Source: UBA10649 sp963842725 (lineage in GTDB: Bacteria > Actinomycetota > Actinomycetes > S36-B12). From it: DNA of 64,000 nt. Below, piece by piece: positions 17,087 to 26,628 of this stretch. Position numbers and translations under genes: made by a program. The stretch's first letter is position 1; every line of letters begins with the position of its first letter. Below the pieces are notes generated by a model that saw only the letters and a list, made by a program, of their open reading frames with translations, was not told where the DNA came from and ran no database searches. The stretch covers positions 248,001 to 312,000 of the forward strand of contig CAWJHN010000004.1 in assembly GCA_963842725.1 (NCBI GenBank), in the 5' to 3' direction.

Positions 17087-18615
17087 ATGGCTGGCCTGCA
17101 ACCCGCTCCGGAGGAGACACCGGACACCGCGCTCCATCACGGTCGCCTCGGAGTGCTCGGGATCGTCTTCTTCGTCGTCGCGGCTGCGGCCCCCCTGGTC
17201 GGGATGACCGGCGCGGTGCCCGTCGCGATCGTGGTGGGCAACGGGGCCGCTGCCCCGGGTGCCTACCTCGTGGTGGGCCTCGTCCTCCTGCTCTTCAGCG
17301 TCGGCTACGGCGCCATGGGCCGTCATGTCACGAATGCCGGCGCCTTCTTCGCGTACGTGGGCCGCGGCATGGGCATCGCTCCCGGCGTCGGGCTCGGCCT
17401 TCGTCTCCCTGGTCGCCTACCTCGCCATCCAGCTCGCGATCTTCGGCTTCTTCGGCGGGCTCATGGCCGGCCAGATGAATGCCCAGTTCGGCCTCGACTG
17501 GCCGTGGTACGTCTGGACGCTGCTCTCCTGGGCACTCGTCCTCGTTCTGTCCCTGGCGAGCGTCGACATCGGCGCCAAGGTGCTCGGCGTGCTGATGGGC
17601 CTCGAACTCCTGTCGCTCCTGGTCGTGGGGCTCGCGGTGCTCTTCAGCGGTGGCGGGCCCGAGGGCTTCGACCTCGCTGCCTCGTTCGCCCCGAGCAACA
17701 TCTTCGTGGGCGGCTTCGCCGGATCGGCTGGCATCGCCCTCGCGTTCGCGTTCGCGTCCTACATCGGCTTCGAGGCCACCGCGATCTACGGCGAGGAGTC
17801 GAAGGAGCCGCACAAGACCGTGCCGCGCGCGACGTACGTCGCCGTCATCGTGATCACGGTCCTGTTCGCGCTGACCGCCTGGGCCATCGTCTCGGGACTG
17901 GGGACGTCGGTCGTCGTCGACCGGGTCGTCGAGCTGACGACGATCGACGGAGTGCCGCTCGCGGACCCGGCGCAGGCACTCTTCGCGGTCGCGACGGAGT
18001 ACGTGGGCTCCTGGCTGGCGACCGTCATGAGCTGGCTCGTGATCTCGAGCCTGTTCGCCGGCCTGCTCGCGTTCCAGAATTCGGCTGCGCGCTACTTCTT
18101 CGCCATGGGCCGGGCCGGCGTGCTCCCGGCGAAGCTCGACCACGTGAACAAGTCGGGTGCGCCCGTGTGGGCGTCGGTGACGACGTCGGTGGTCACCCTC
18201 CTGGTCATCGTCATCTTCATCGTCCAGGAGCTCGACCCCATCGTGAACATGTTCTTCTGGTTCAGCGGCATGACGGTCGTGGCGATCGTGTTCGTCGAGA
18301 TGCTGGTGTGCGTCTCGGTGATCATCTTCTTCCGGCGCGAGCCGCTCGACCGGCGCCCGTGGAACACGATCATCGCTCCGGCGCTGTCGTTCGTCGCACT
18401 GCTCATCGGCGAGTTCCTGCTCACGTCCCGGTTCGGCCTGCTCGCCGGCACCGTCGCCGAGGGCGTCGATCCCGACCACCGCCGCGTGGGGCCTGAACAC
18501 CACCGGGTGGATCCTCGTGACGACGCCGTTCGTCATCTTCATCCTCGGCGTCCTCATCGGCTCGGTCCGGCAGAACAAGGAGAACGTCGACGCGGTCGCC
18601 GACCTCGTGACCTGA
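17087..18615 (+). pseudogene. APC family amino acid/amine permease, two frame breaks
   Basis: Reads as an APC-superfamily transporter of about 508 residues with some 12 hydrophobic segments, but in three frames. The N-terminus starts at ATG 17087 after AGGAG and runs to GMGIAPGVG. The middle then continues one frame on (SAFVSLVAYLAIQ). The end (GLNTTGWILVTTPF to ADLVT) continues in a further frame to the stop at 18615. Removing one G at 17390-17392 and one at 18461-18463 restores one protein. Both breaks are in GGG runs and have the same sign as those in the P450 and DUF1801 genes, so sequence error is likelier than decay. Predicted to import the island's amine or amino acid. Confidence 0.8.
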
Positions 18616-18626
18616 TCGGCCCGCAC

Positions 18627-18673
18627 CTCGCCGAGCGACGTCGCCGGACCGATCAGCGCGATCGCTCGGCGAG
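18627..18673. terminator. Possible convergent terminator hairpin
   Basis: A 12-base arm CTCGCCGAGCGA at 18627-18638 is exactly complementary to 18662-18673, with a 23-base loop. It lies between the converging APC permease and EamA genes and overlaps the last codons of the latter. No U tract follows. Confidence 0.4.
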
Positions 18674-19612
18674 GAACACGCCCGCGAGGACCACGAAGGC
18701 ACCCACCACCTGCAGGGGATAGAGGGTCTCGCCCAGCGCGACCCAGGCGATCAGGATCGCCAGCAGCGGCTCGGTCATGCCCACCACCGACGCCTGGGAT
18801 GCCCGAATGTGGTGGAGCGAGACGACGACGAGCCAGAACGGCACGACCGTGCCGAGCACGATCATGTACGAGCACAGGGCCCATAGGGGCACGGCCGGCC
18901 CGGTGTCGCCGAGCGGGAATCCTTCACCGGACAGGGCCGACCACGGGAACGACCACCACGGCTGCACGATGGCCCAGAACAGGGCCGCGGCGCCGAACCC
19001 CCACATCGTCAGCGACACGGGATCCCGCGGGTGAGGTCCGCGCACCTGCCGGTCGGCCAGCAGGTAGTAGATCGCCAGCGCGCCGGCCGCACCGAACCCG
19101 GCGATGACGCCGAGCCCGTCGAGGGTGAAGCCCGCCCACACCTGGCCGACGAGGGCGAGCCCGAACAGGGCCAGGACGAGGGCGAGCCAGACCCGTCCGC
19201 TGACGTCCTCGTGCATGCCGAACCTGAACCAGAGGGCGACCATGATCGGTGCGGTGAACTCGATCAGCAGGGCGACGCCCACCGGCAGCCGGCTGATCGA
19301 GACGAAGTACAGGTACTGCGTCATCGCGATCCCGAGGATCCCGTAGGCGAGCAGGACGGGGACCTCGGCGCGTCGGATCCGCAGCGCCGGGCGCCGGGTG
19401 AGTCCGACGACGACCAGCAGGATCGCGAACGCGGCCGTCACGCGCAGCTGCGAGAGTCGGGCGGCGTCGATCCCGCTGAGGAGGATCGACTTGGAGATCG
19501 TGCCGTTCAGCGCGAACAGGGCCGCGGCGACCAGGTAGAGCGCGTACCCGCGAGCCGGACGGGGATGGCGTGAGGCAGTGACGCCGGGAAGCGGCTCGGC
19601 GAGGTCGCTCAC
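18653..19612 (-). CDS. EamA/DMT family transporter
   Basis: 319-residue drug/metabolite-superfamily membrane protein with about ten hydrophobic segments in two EamA repeats. The second repeat ends in MTEPLLAILIAWVALGETL, a typical family signature. The GTG start at 19612 overlaps the glgA stop by four bases, so it is expressed with glgA, though a metabolic link is not obvious. It lies at the edge of the catabolic island, and export of a metabolite is the usual role of the family; the substrate is unknown. Confidence 0.85.
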   Translation of the reverse strand: MSDLAEPLPGVTASRHPRPARGYALYLVAAALFALNGTISKSILLSGIDAARLSQLRVTAAFAILLVVVGLTRRPALRIRRAEVPVLLAYGILGIAMTQYLYFVSISRLPVGVALLIEFTAPIMVALWFRFGMHEDVSGRVWLALVLALFGLALVGQVWAGFTLDGLGVIAGFGAAGALAIYYLLADRQVRGPHPRDPVSLTMWGFGAAALFWAIVQPWWSFPWSALSGEGFPLGDTGPAVPLWALCSYMIVLGTVVPFWLVVVSLHHIRASQASVVGMTEPLLAILIAWVALGETLYPLQVVGAFVVLAGVFLAERSR

Positions 19613-20772
19613 GCCCGCAGAGCGGCCTCGTACACGGCGATCGTCTGGTCGGCGATCGCGTCCCAGCCGAACTCCGCAACGGCTCGGGTCCGGCCCGCGA
19701 CGCCCATGGCCCGCGCTCGGGACTGATCGGCGGCGATGACGTTGACCGCATCGGCGAAGGCGAACTCGAAGGCCCTCGGCTCGCTCGCGTCGTAGGGCAC
19801 CAGCAGACCGGTCTCGCCGTTGACGACGACCTCCGGGATGCCGCCGACCGCACTCGCGACCACGGCGGTCTCGCAGGCCATGGCCTCGAGGTTGACGATG
19901 CCGAGCGGCTCGTAGATGGACGGGCAGACGAAGGCGAGGGCGTGCGTGAAGAGCTGGACCAGCTTGGGCCGGACCACCTGCTCCTGGATCCAGATCACGC
20001 TGGCCTCGCCGCGCTCGGCGCGCAACTGCTCGACGCCGGCCGAGGTCTCCTCGCCGATCTCCTTCGTGTCGGGCGAGGAGGCGCACAGGACGAGGGTCAC
20101 GTCGTCATCGAAACGGCGGGCCGCGTTGATGAGATGGACGATGCCCTTCTGCCGCGTGATGCGGCCGACGAACAGGACGTAGGGTCGGTCCTGGTCGATG
20201 CCGAACTCGGCGAGCGCATCGGTGCCGCGATCGGGGTGGTACACGGTGGTGTCGATGCCGTTGTGCACGACGTGCACCCGGTCGGGGTCGACCTTCGGAT
20301 ACGCGGACAGGACGTCGCCGCGCATTCCGTGGCTGACGGCGATGATGGCGTCGGCGCCCTCGTAGGCGGTCCGTTCGACCCAGGAGGAGACGCGGTACCC
20401 GCCGCCCAGCTGCTCCTCCTTCCAGGGGCGCAGCGGCTCGAGCGAATGGGCCGACAGCACGTGCGGGACGCCGTGCAGCAGCGCCCCGACGTGACCGGCG
20501 AAGTTGGCATACCAGGTATGCGAATGCAGGAGGTCGACCCCGGCGGTCGCGCCGACCATCTCGAGGTCGACTCCCAGGGTCTGGATCGCCGCGTTGGCGG
20601 CGAGCAGCGAGGCCGGGACCGCGTGCGCGATGGCGTCTCCGCGGGGCGCACCGAAGCAGTGGACGTCGACCTCGATCTTGCGCCGCAGCTCGGCGGCGAG
20701 GTGCTCGACGTGGACGCCGGCCCCTCCGTAGACGTCCGGTGGCCACTCGCGGGTCAGCATTCCGATTCTCAC
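19609..20772 (-). CDS. glgA: Actinobacterial glycogen synthase / maltose-1-phosphate synthase GlgA (GT4)
   Basis: 387 residues, the same length as the mycobacterial GlgA (GlgM) that uses ADP-glucose to make alpha-maltose-1-phosphate or extend glucan. The N-terminus has REWPPDVYGGAGVHVEHL (nucleotide-sugar/acceptor loop) and the C-terminal domain has the GT4 motif PSIYEPLGIVNLEAMAC. Divergent from glgC, which makes its ADP-glucose. The GTG at 20772 has TAGGCT seven bases upstream on the coding strand, so the mRNA is probably leaderless. The upstream in-frame extension (to 20868) lacks family similarity. Confidence 0.92.
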   Translation of the reverse strand: MRIGMLTREWPPDVYGGAGVHVEHLAAELRRKIEVDVHCFGAPRGDAIAHAVPASLLAANAAIQTLGVDLEMVGATAGVDLLHSHTWYANFAGHVGALLHGVPHVLSAHSLEPLRPWKEEQLGGGYRVSSWVERTAYEGADAIIAVSHGMRGDVLSAYPKVDPDRVHVVHNGIDTTVYHPDRGTDALAEFGIDQDRPYVLFVGRITRQKGIVHLINAARRFDDDVTLVLCASSPDTKEIGEETSAGVEQLRAERGEASVIWIQEQVVRPKLVQLFTHALAFVCPSIYEPLGIVNLEAMACETAVVASAVGGIPEVVVNGETGLLVPYDASEPRAFEFAFADAVNVIAADQSRARAMGVAGRTRAVAEFGWDAIADQTIAVYEAALRA

Positions 20773-20779
20773 GATACGG

Positions 20780-20785
20780 AGCCTA
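20780..20785 (-). promoter_or_regulatory. Probable -10 of a leaderless glgA promoter
   Basis: TAGGCT on the minus strand, with seven bases between it and the GTG start, places the transcript start at or next to the start codon. The divergent glgC start has the same arrangement. Confidence 0.45.
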
Positions 20786-20828
20786 GAGGTCTTGTCTGCA
20801 TGCCGCCGCAGGACCGTCCCAATCTGTA

Positions 20829-20834
20829 TATGGT
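20829..20834 (+). promoter_or_regulatory. Probable -10 of a leaderless glgC promoter
   Basis: TATGGT followed by six bases and the GTG at 20841. This decides for 20841 rather than 20838 as the glgC start. Confidence 0.45.
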
Positions 20835-20840
20835 GAGGTG

Positions 20841-22064
20841 GTGAGCGCTGATCCGCACGTCCTGGCAATGGTCCTTGCAGGTGGCGAGGGCAAGCGCCTG
20901 ATGCCGCTGACAGCCGACCGGGCGAAGCCCGCGGTCCCCTTCGGGGGGTCCTACCGTCTGGTCGATTTCGTCCTCTCGAACCTCATCAACGCCGGCCTGC
21001 GCCGCGTGTGCGTCCTGACGCAGTACAAGTCGCACAGTCTCGACCGGCACGTGACGCAGACGTGGCGCATGCCGACCCTGCTCGGCGACTACGTCACGCC
21101 GGTGCCGGCGCAGCAGCGCCTGGGACCGCGGTGGTACACCGGAAGCGCCGACGCCATCTTCCAGAGCCTGAACCTGGTCTACGACGAGGCACCGGACTAT
21201 GTCGTCGTGTTCGGCGCCGACCACGTCTACCGCATGGATCCGATGCAGATGATCCAGTCGCACATCGCGAGCGGCGCCGGTGTCACCGTGGCCGGGATCC
21301 GGATGCCCAAGGCGATGTCGAGCGAGTTCGGCGTCATCCAGACGTCGCCGGACGGCCGCAAGATCGCCAACTTCCTGGAGAAGCCCGCCGATCCGCCCAC
21401 CATCCCCGGCGATGACGAGCACTGCTACGTGTCGATGGGCAACTACGTCTTCACGACGTCGACCCTGATCGAGGTGCTCAAGGCCGACGCCGCGGACCCG
21501 GCATCGGTCCACGACATGGGCGGCAACATCATCCCCATGATGACCGACCAGGGCGAGGCCCAGGTGTACGACTTCGCCGAGAACGTGATCACCGGAGCCA
21601 CGGATCGCGACCGCGGCTACTGGCGCGACGTCGGAACCCTGGACAGCTACCACGACGCCCACATGGACCTGGTGTCCGTGCACCCCATCTTCAACCTCTA
21701 CAACCGGCGCTGGCCGATCCTGTCCAACCTGCCCTCGCTGCCGCCCGCCAAGTTCGTCGAGGGCGGCAACGCCCACGAGTCGATGGTCGGTGCCGGCACG
21801 ATCATCTCCGGTGCCCACGTTCGCACCTCCGTCCTGGCCACGAGCGTCGCGGTCGACGCCGGTGCCTACGTGGAGGGCAGCGTCATCATGCCCGGCGTGC
21901 GGATCGGCCGGAATGCGGTGGTCCGTCGGGCGATCCTCGACAAGAACGTCGTGATCCCCGACGGCGCGCAGATCGGTGTCGACGTCGAGCGTGATCGCGC
22001 GCTGTACACGGTGAGCGACGCCGGCGTCGTCTGCCTCGGCAAGGGCGTCACGGCCCAACTGTGA
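20841..22064 (+). CDS. glgC: Glucose-1-phosphate adenylyltransferase (ADP-glucose pyrophosphorylase)
   Basis: 407 residues. Makes ADP-glucose from glucose-1-phosphate and ATP for glycogen and maltose-1-phosphate synthesis. The N-terminal nucleotidyltransferase motif VLAGGEGKRLMPLTADRAKP and the allosteric/substrate stretch FGGSYRLVDFVLSN are intact, as is the sugar-binding YWRDVGTL. The C-terminal part is a left-handed beta-helix with hexapeptide-like repeats (GAYVEGSVIMPGVRIGRNAV). Divergent from glgA. Confidence 0.96.
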   Translation: MSADPHVLAMVLAGGEGKRLMPLTADRAKPAVPFGGSYRLVDFVLSNLINAGLRRVCVLTQYKSHSLDRHVTQTWRMPTLLGDYVTPVPAQQRLGPRWYTGSADAIFQSLNLVYDEAPDYVVVFGADHVYRMDPMQMIQSHIASGAGVTVAGIRMPKAMSSEFGVIQTSPDGRKIANFLEKPADPPTIPGDDEHCYVSMGNYVFTTSTLIEVLKADAADPASVHDMGGNIIPMMTDQGEAQVYDFAENVITGATDRDRGYWRDVGTLDSYHDAHMDLVSVHPIFNLYNRRWPILSNLPSLPPAKFVEGGNAHESMVGAGTIISGAHVRTSVLATSVAVDAGAYVEGSVIMPGVRIGRNAVVRRAILDKNVVIPDGAQIGVDVERDRALYTVSDAGVVCLGKGVTAQL

Positions 22065-22098
22065 TCCACCGCGTCGACCGGTGACGGCCGGCCGGTGC

Positions 22099-22920
22099 CT
22101 ACTGCCCCTCGGGTGCGTCGTCGACGAGGTCTGACGGAGGTGCGGTCAGGTCGAGCATCGTCCCGAAGTCGCTCAGCGACGTGGACATGAAGGCGGATGC
22201 GGCCTCGCCGTCCGCGAGGCGCAGCAGACGGTCGACTCGGACCACGTGCTCGCTGGCATCGAGCCATACCGTGACGTCGATGCGTGCGTCGCGCACCGCG
22301 TCGCCGAGCCCGTCCAGCTCCTCGTCGGTGAGTCCCATGGCCCGGAGATCCGACGGATCGGCCCGAAGGCTGCCGCGGTAGCGGGTGGTTGCCTGCCCGG
22401 CCAGTATCTCCGTGCCGTCGACGGCCACCCCGCCCAGCGACTCGAGTCGGCGCAAGGGATCTGCCGCTCCCGAAGTGGGGGTCGAGCCCGCGTCGACGCC
22501 GCTCGCGGGGAGCCGAAGCCATCGACCGTCCGGCGGACTGACCTGGACGAGGATCCACCGGTCGGTCACGAGCTCGCGGGTGGCGCCCGCCCCGCCCGTC
22601 CACGTGAAGTCGCCGAGGCCCGCGGCGAGGTCCGAGCCGCCCCTGCCGTGCAGCACGCGCTCCGTCGAGCCGACCCGGGTCATCAGGTCGACGGACAGGA
22701 GAGCCGATCCGATCGACTCGGTGCCGATGACCGCCGAGACGAAGCCGTCGGCGGACGGGCTCGGCGGGATCGGGGACGAGGCCGGGGACGAGGCAGGGGA
22801 CGCGGCCGGGACGGACGACGGCCGAGTCGGCGCGACCACCACCTTGGTGCCGCAGGCCACCAGGGCCAGCGCGACGACGACGGCCGGCAGGGCGGCCAAT
22901 GCGACGCTTCGCGCCTTCAT
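22099..22920 (-). CDS. Lipoprotein of unknown function (LppX/LprG-like fold possible)
   Basis: 273 residues. The signal peptide ends in lipobox LVAC with Cys23, followed by a low-complexity Pro/Ala/Ser linker (PASPASSPASSP). The mature domain of about 200 residues has alternating strands such as DRWILVQVSPPDGRWLRLP and ends with a Pro-rich tail. The layout resembles actinobacterial LolA/LppX-type surface lipoproteins, but no decisive motif is visible. It converges on glgC and lies just after pstB on the same strand with a 28-base gap. Confidence 0.7.
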   Translation of the reverse strand: MKARSVALAALPAVVVALALVACGTKVVVAPTRPSSVPAASPASSPASSPIPPSPSADGFVSAVIGTESIGSALLSVDLMTRVGSTERVLHGRGGSDLAAGLGDFTWTGGAGATRELVTDRWILVQVSPPDGRWLRLPASGVDAGSTPTSGAADPLRRLESLGGVAVDGTEILAGQATTRYRGSLRADPSDLRAMGLTDEELDGLGDAVRDARIDVTVWLDASEHVVRVDRLLRLADGEAASAFMSTSLSDFGTMLDLTAPPSDLVDDAPEGQ

Positions 22921-22948
22921 GCGCCTAGTGGACCACGGACCTGCGCGC

Positions 22949-23812
22949 TCAGCCGACTCGCCCCGAGATGTAGTCCTCGGTGCGTGGATCCTTCGGGCTG
23001 CTGAAGATGTCGCGGGTCACACCCGCCTCGACGAGGCGACCGCGCCGTCGGCCCAGCTCGTCGAGCTCGGCGGTGAAGAAGACGGTGCGGTCCGACACCC
23101 GCGCCGCCTGCTGCATGTTGTGGGTGACGATCACGATCGTGTAGTCCTGCGCCAGCTGCTGCATCAGGTCCTCGATGCGTGCAGTGGCGACCGGGTCGAG
23201 CGATGCGCACGGCTCGTCCATCAGGATGACCTCGGGGCGGACCGCGATGCAGCGGGCGATGACGAGTCGCTGCTGCTGACCGCCCGAGAGTGCGTACGCG
23301 TTCTGGCGGAGGTCGTCCTTCACCTCGTCCCACAGGGCGGCGCGGGTGAGGCAGTCCTCGACGAGGTCGTCGAGGTCGACCTTCATGCCGTTGACCCGCG
23401 GTCCGTACGCGATGTTGTCGTAGATGGACTTGGGGAACACGTTCGGCTTCTGGAAGACCATGCCGATGCGCCGGCGCACCTCGATCGGATCGACCTCAGG
23501 GCCGTAGAGGTCGGTGCCGTGGTAGCTGAGCAGCCCGCTGAGCCGCGCCTCCGGGATGAGGTCGTTCATGCGGTTGAAGGCACGCAGCAGGCTCGTCTTG
23601 CCGCAGCCGCTGGGGCCGATGAACGCCGTGATCTCGTTCTTCAGGATGCTCAGCGACACGTCGCCGAGCGCCTCATGGTCGCCGTAGTGGATTCCGACGC
23701 TCTCGAGCGTGAACACCGGGCCGAGCGCCTCGGCCATCCGGTCCCGGTCGGACTGCGGACCGAGGCCCTCGAACGTCCAGCCCGGTACCCGCGGACTCTC
23801 GGAGTCGGTCAT
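22949..23812 (-). CDS. pstB: Phosphate ABC transporter ATP-binding protein PstB
   Basis: 287 residues. Walker A GPSGCGKTS, ABC signature LSGGQQQR, Walker B VILMDEPC and the His loop THNMQQAARVSD are intact, and AFNRMNDLIP is typical of PstB. An N-terminal extension of about 35 residues precedes the domain. The start at 23812 was chosen for MTDSESP; the in-frame extension upstream reads into pstA spacing. Last gene of pstSCAB; ATP hydrolysis here drives high-affinity phosphate uptake. Confidence 0.96.
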   Translation of the reverse strand: MTDSESPRVPGWTFEGLGPQSDRDRMAEALGPVFTLESVGIHYGDHEALGDVSLSILKNEITAFIGPSGCGKTSLLRAFNRMNDLIPEARLSGLLSYHGTDLYGPEVDPIEVRRRIGMVFQKPNVFPKSIYDNIAYGPRVNGMKVDLDDLVEDCLTRAALWDEVKDDLRQNAYALSGGQQQRLVIARCIAVRPEVILMDEPCASLDPVATARIEDLMQQLAQDYTIVIVTHNMQQAARVSDRTVFFTAELDELGRRRGRLVEAGVTRDIFSSPKDPRTEDYISGRVG

Positions 23813-23861
23813 CGCAACCTCTCGGCGGATCGGGGCCCTCGTGCGCCTGCTGCACATCCTG

Positions 23862-24746
23862 TCATCTGCGGTGCGCCGCCCTCGCTCGGATCCAGATGGC
23901 CAGGCCGTTCATGGCGAGCAGGGACACGACGAGCAGGACGCTCGTTGCGGCGGCCAGGACGTGGAAGTCGTCGCGTGCCTCCTTCGTCCACGTGTAGATC
24001 TGGATCGGCAGCGTCGTGTAGCCCGACAGGAGCCCGGTGGGGTTGAACGTGATGTAGCCGGCCGCCCCGACCATCAGGAGGCAGGCGGCCTCGCCGGCGG
24101 CTCGCGACAGGGCGAGGATGACGCCGGTCGAGATCCCGGGGATCGCGGCCGGCAGGGTCTGGTGGTAGGCGGTCTGCCACTCCGAGGCCCCGAGCGCCAG
24201 CGAGCCGTGCCGGATGTCCTGCGGAACGGCGCGCAGTGCCTCCCGGGTCGCGATGATGATGATCGGCAGGATCAGCAGCGCCAGGGTGAGGCCGGCCGTG
24301 AGCACGCTCTGGCCCAGGGCCATGGCCCGCGCGAACACGGCGAGTCCCAGGATGCCGAACACGATCGACGGCACCGCTGCGAGGTTCGAGATGTTGACCT
24401 CGACGATCCGCTGGAACCGGCTGCCGGGCCGGGCGAACTCCTCGAGGTAGAGCGCGGTGAGGATGCCCGTCGGCACGGCGAACACCGCGGTGACCGACAT
24501 GACCCACAGGGTTCCGGTGATCGCCGACTGGGCGCCGGCCAGCTGCGGGCGGCGGATCGTGGGCATGTTGGACCAGAGCATCGAGTTGAGCCGGGGCCAG
24601 CCCTCGATCGTGATGTAGGCGAGCAGGACGAACAGCGTGAGGACGGCGATCACGAGCGCGCCGAGCGCGAACCCGACGAACAGGCGCTCGCGCGACTGCC
24701 CTTGGGCGATGCGCGGCGTGCGCGTCAGGAGCGGTGCAGCGGTCAT
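23862..24746 (-). CDS. pstA: Phosphate ABC transporter permease PstA
   Basis: 294 residues with six predicted membrane helices and the permease EAA-type loop around GSLALGASEWQTAYHQTLPA, then GVILALSRAAGEAA. Start overlaps the pstC stop by four bases. Forms the phosphate channel with PstC. Confidence 0.95.
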   Translation of the reverse strand: MTAAPLLTRTPRIAQGQSRERLFVGFALGALVIAVLTLFVLLAYITIEGWPRLNSMLWSNMPTIRRPQLAGAQSAITGTLWVMSVTAVFAVPTGILTALYLEEFARPGSRFQRIVEVNISNLAAVPSIVFGILGLAVFARAMALGQSVLTAGLTLALLILPIIIIATREALRAVPQDIRHGSLALGASEWQTAYHQTLPAAIPGISTGVILALSRAAGEAACLLMVGAAGYITFNPTGLLSGYTTLPIQIYTWTKEARDDFHVLAAATSVLLVVSLLAMNGLAIWIRARAAHRR

Positions 24747-25681
24747 GGCTGCACCTGCCGGAATCGTCGGACGAATCGGATCATGACGAGGTTGAGGAAG
24801 AAGGTGATCACGAACAGCAGCAGGCCGACCGCGAAGATCGACGAGTACTCGATGCTGCCGGTCGCGAGGTCGCCCGAGCCGGCGGCGGCGATATACGACG
24901 TCATGGTCTGGGTGCCCTCGAGCGGATTCATGGTCAGGTTGGGCTGCAGCCCGGCGGCGATTGTGACGATCATGGTCTCGCCGATCGCGCGGGAGGCGCC
25001 CAGCACGATGGCGGCCACGATCCCGGAGAGGGCGGCCGGCATCACCACACGGACCGTCGTCTGCATGCGGGTCGAGCCCAGGGCGACCGACCCGGCGCGC
25101 ATGCCGGCCGGCACCGCCGTCATGGCGTCCTGCGACAGCGAGGCGATCGTCGGGACGATCATGATGCCCATGACGAGGCCGGCCGACAGGGCGTTGAAGA
25201 TGTCGATGTCCGGGAAGATGCGGATCAGGACGTACTGAGTGACGAACTGGAGGGCGAAGAGGCCGAGCACGACGGTCGGGATCCCCGCGAGCATCTCGAG
25301 CACCGGAGTCAGCGTGCGGCGGACCCGAGCCGATGCGTACTCGGACAGGTAGACGGCGGTGCCCAGGCCCAGGGGTACGGCCACCACCATCGCGATCGCG
25401 GTGATGAGGAGCGTGCCGGCCACGAGCGGCAGGACGCCGAACGCGCCGTCGGCGAAGAGCGGGGTCCAGACGGTGCCGAAGAGGAAGTCGCCCAGTGGGA
25501 CCTCCGCGAAGAACTGCAGCGACGGGATCACGAGCGAAACGATGAGCCCGAACGTGGCGAGCACGGAGATCGCCGCCGCCACCATCAGGATCGCCTTGAT
25601 GACGCTCTCGCCGCGTCGGGGGGAGGTCCGACGCAGCGACGGCGGCGAGAGGGCGGCCGCCTGCCGGGGGTCATCGCTCAC
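24743..25681 (-). CDS. pstC: Phosphate ABC transporter permease PstC
   Basis: 312 residues, six predicted helices. The EAA-type loop is GSVALGSTRMQTTVRVVMPA, followed by AAIVLGASRAIGETM, typical of PstC. Overlaps pstS at its start and pstA at its end by four bases each, so the transporter subunits are translationally coupled. Confidence 0.95.
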   Translation of the reverse strand: MSDDPRQAAALSPPSLRRTSPRRGESVIKAILMVAAAISVLATFGLIVSLVIPSLQFFAEVPLGDFLFGTVWTPLFADGAFGVLPLVAGTLLITAIAMVVAVPLGLGTAVYLSEYASARVRRTLTPVLEMLAGIPTVVLGLFALQFVTQYVLIRIFPDIDIFNALSAGLVMGIMIVPTIASLSQDAMTAVPAGMRAGSVALGSTRMQTTVRVVMPAALSGIVAAIVLGASRAIGETMIVTIAAGLQPNLTMNPLEGTQTMTSYIAAAGSGDLATGSIEYSSIFAVGLLLFVITFFLNLVMIRFVRRFRQVQP

Positions 25682-26610
25682 GACGGCGAGCCGCCGGGTG
25701 ACGTCAGGCGTGCGTAGTCGGCCTCCAGACGACTCCGCTGACCGGCGCTGAGCGGGATGTACAGGGCGCCCCGCGCGATCTCCTCGTCGTGCGCGACGTA
25801 GTGGTCGAAGAAGGCCCTGACCTCGGGACGCTGCAGGGCCTGCCGCGATGCGTACACGAAGAGTGGCCGGGACAGCGGAGAGTAGCTTCCGTCCTGGGCC
25901 GACTCCGTGCTCGGTGCGACGCAGCCGCGACCGTTGTCGACGGCGACCGCGTGCAGGCGTTCCTGGTTCTCCTCGTAGTAGGTGTAGCCGAGGTACCCGA
26001 GGCCGCCCGTGGAACCCTCGACGCCCTGGACGATCACGTTGTCATCCTCGCTCGCGGTGAAGTCGGTCCGGCTGGCGCCCTCGATGCCGTTGACGGCGGC
26101 GGTGAAGTAGTCGAACGTGCCCGAGTCGGTGCCGGGACCGAACAGCTTCAGCGGCTCGTCCGGGTAGGTCGGGTCGACCTGGTTCCAGTTGGTGACCTCG
26201 GATCCCGGTGCCCAGATGCGCCGCAGCTGATCCATGGTCAGGCACTCGACCCAGTCGTTGGCCGGGTTGACGACGAGGGTGAGGGCGTCGACGGCGACCT
26301 GCAGCTCGCCGAACTCGATCCCGGCCGCACGGCACTGCTCTGCCTCGTCGGGGGTGATGGGGCGCGAGGCGTCGTTCGCGTCGGTCTCGCCACGGCAGAA
26401 CTTCTCGAACCCGCCGCCCGTTCCGGACGCACCCACCGTCACGCGCACGTCGGGGCGGACCACCTGGAAGTCCTCGGCGGCGGTCGCGGTGAGGGGGAGC
26501 ACCGTCGAGGATCCGTCGACGCGAACCTCGTCACCGGATGCGACCCCACCGGCGCAGGCGGTCAGGAGCAGCGGACTCACCAGCACGGCGAGCTGGGCGT
26601 GGCGTCTCAC
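25678..26610 (-). CDS. pstS: Phosphate-binding lipoprotein PstS
   Basis: 310 residues. Lipobox LTAC with Cys19. Phosphate-binding motifs DGSSTVLPLT and GASGTGGGFEKFCRGE, then DANDASRPI, and the later GTDSGTFDYF are all present. Captures inorganic phosphate outside the membrane and delivers it to PstCA. The start lies 18 bases after the stop of the NUDIX gene, so there is no room for a full promoter. It probably depends on the upstream ppk/CHAD/mutT1 run or on a promoter inside those genes. Confidence 0.95.
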   Translation of the reverse strand: MRRHAQLAVLVSPLLLTACAGGVASGDEVRVDGSSTVLPLTATAAEDFQVVRPDVRVTVGASGTGGGFEKFCRGETDANDASRPITPDEAEQCRAAGIEFGELQVAVDALTLVVNPANDWVECLTMDQLRRIWAPGSEVTNWNQVDPTYPDEPLKLFGPGTDSGTFDYFTAAVNGIEGASRTDFTASEDDNVIVQGVEGSTGGLGYLGYTYYEENQERLHAVAVDNGRGCVAPSTESAQDGSYSPLSRPLFVYASRQALQRPEVRAFFDHYVAHDEEIARGALYIPLSAGQRSRLEADYARLTSPGGSPS

Positions 26611-26628
26611 GGATCGGCCCGCACGCTG

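Noticed and set aside
22065..22098. Terminator between glgC and the converging lipoprotein gene
   Set aside because: Only short, imperfect complementary GC stretches are visible; not enough to call.
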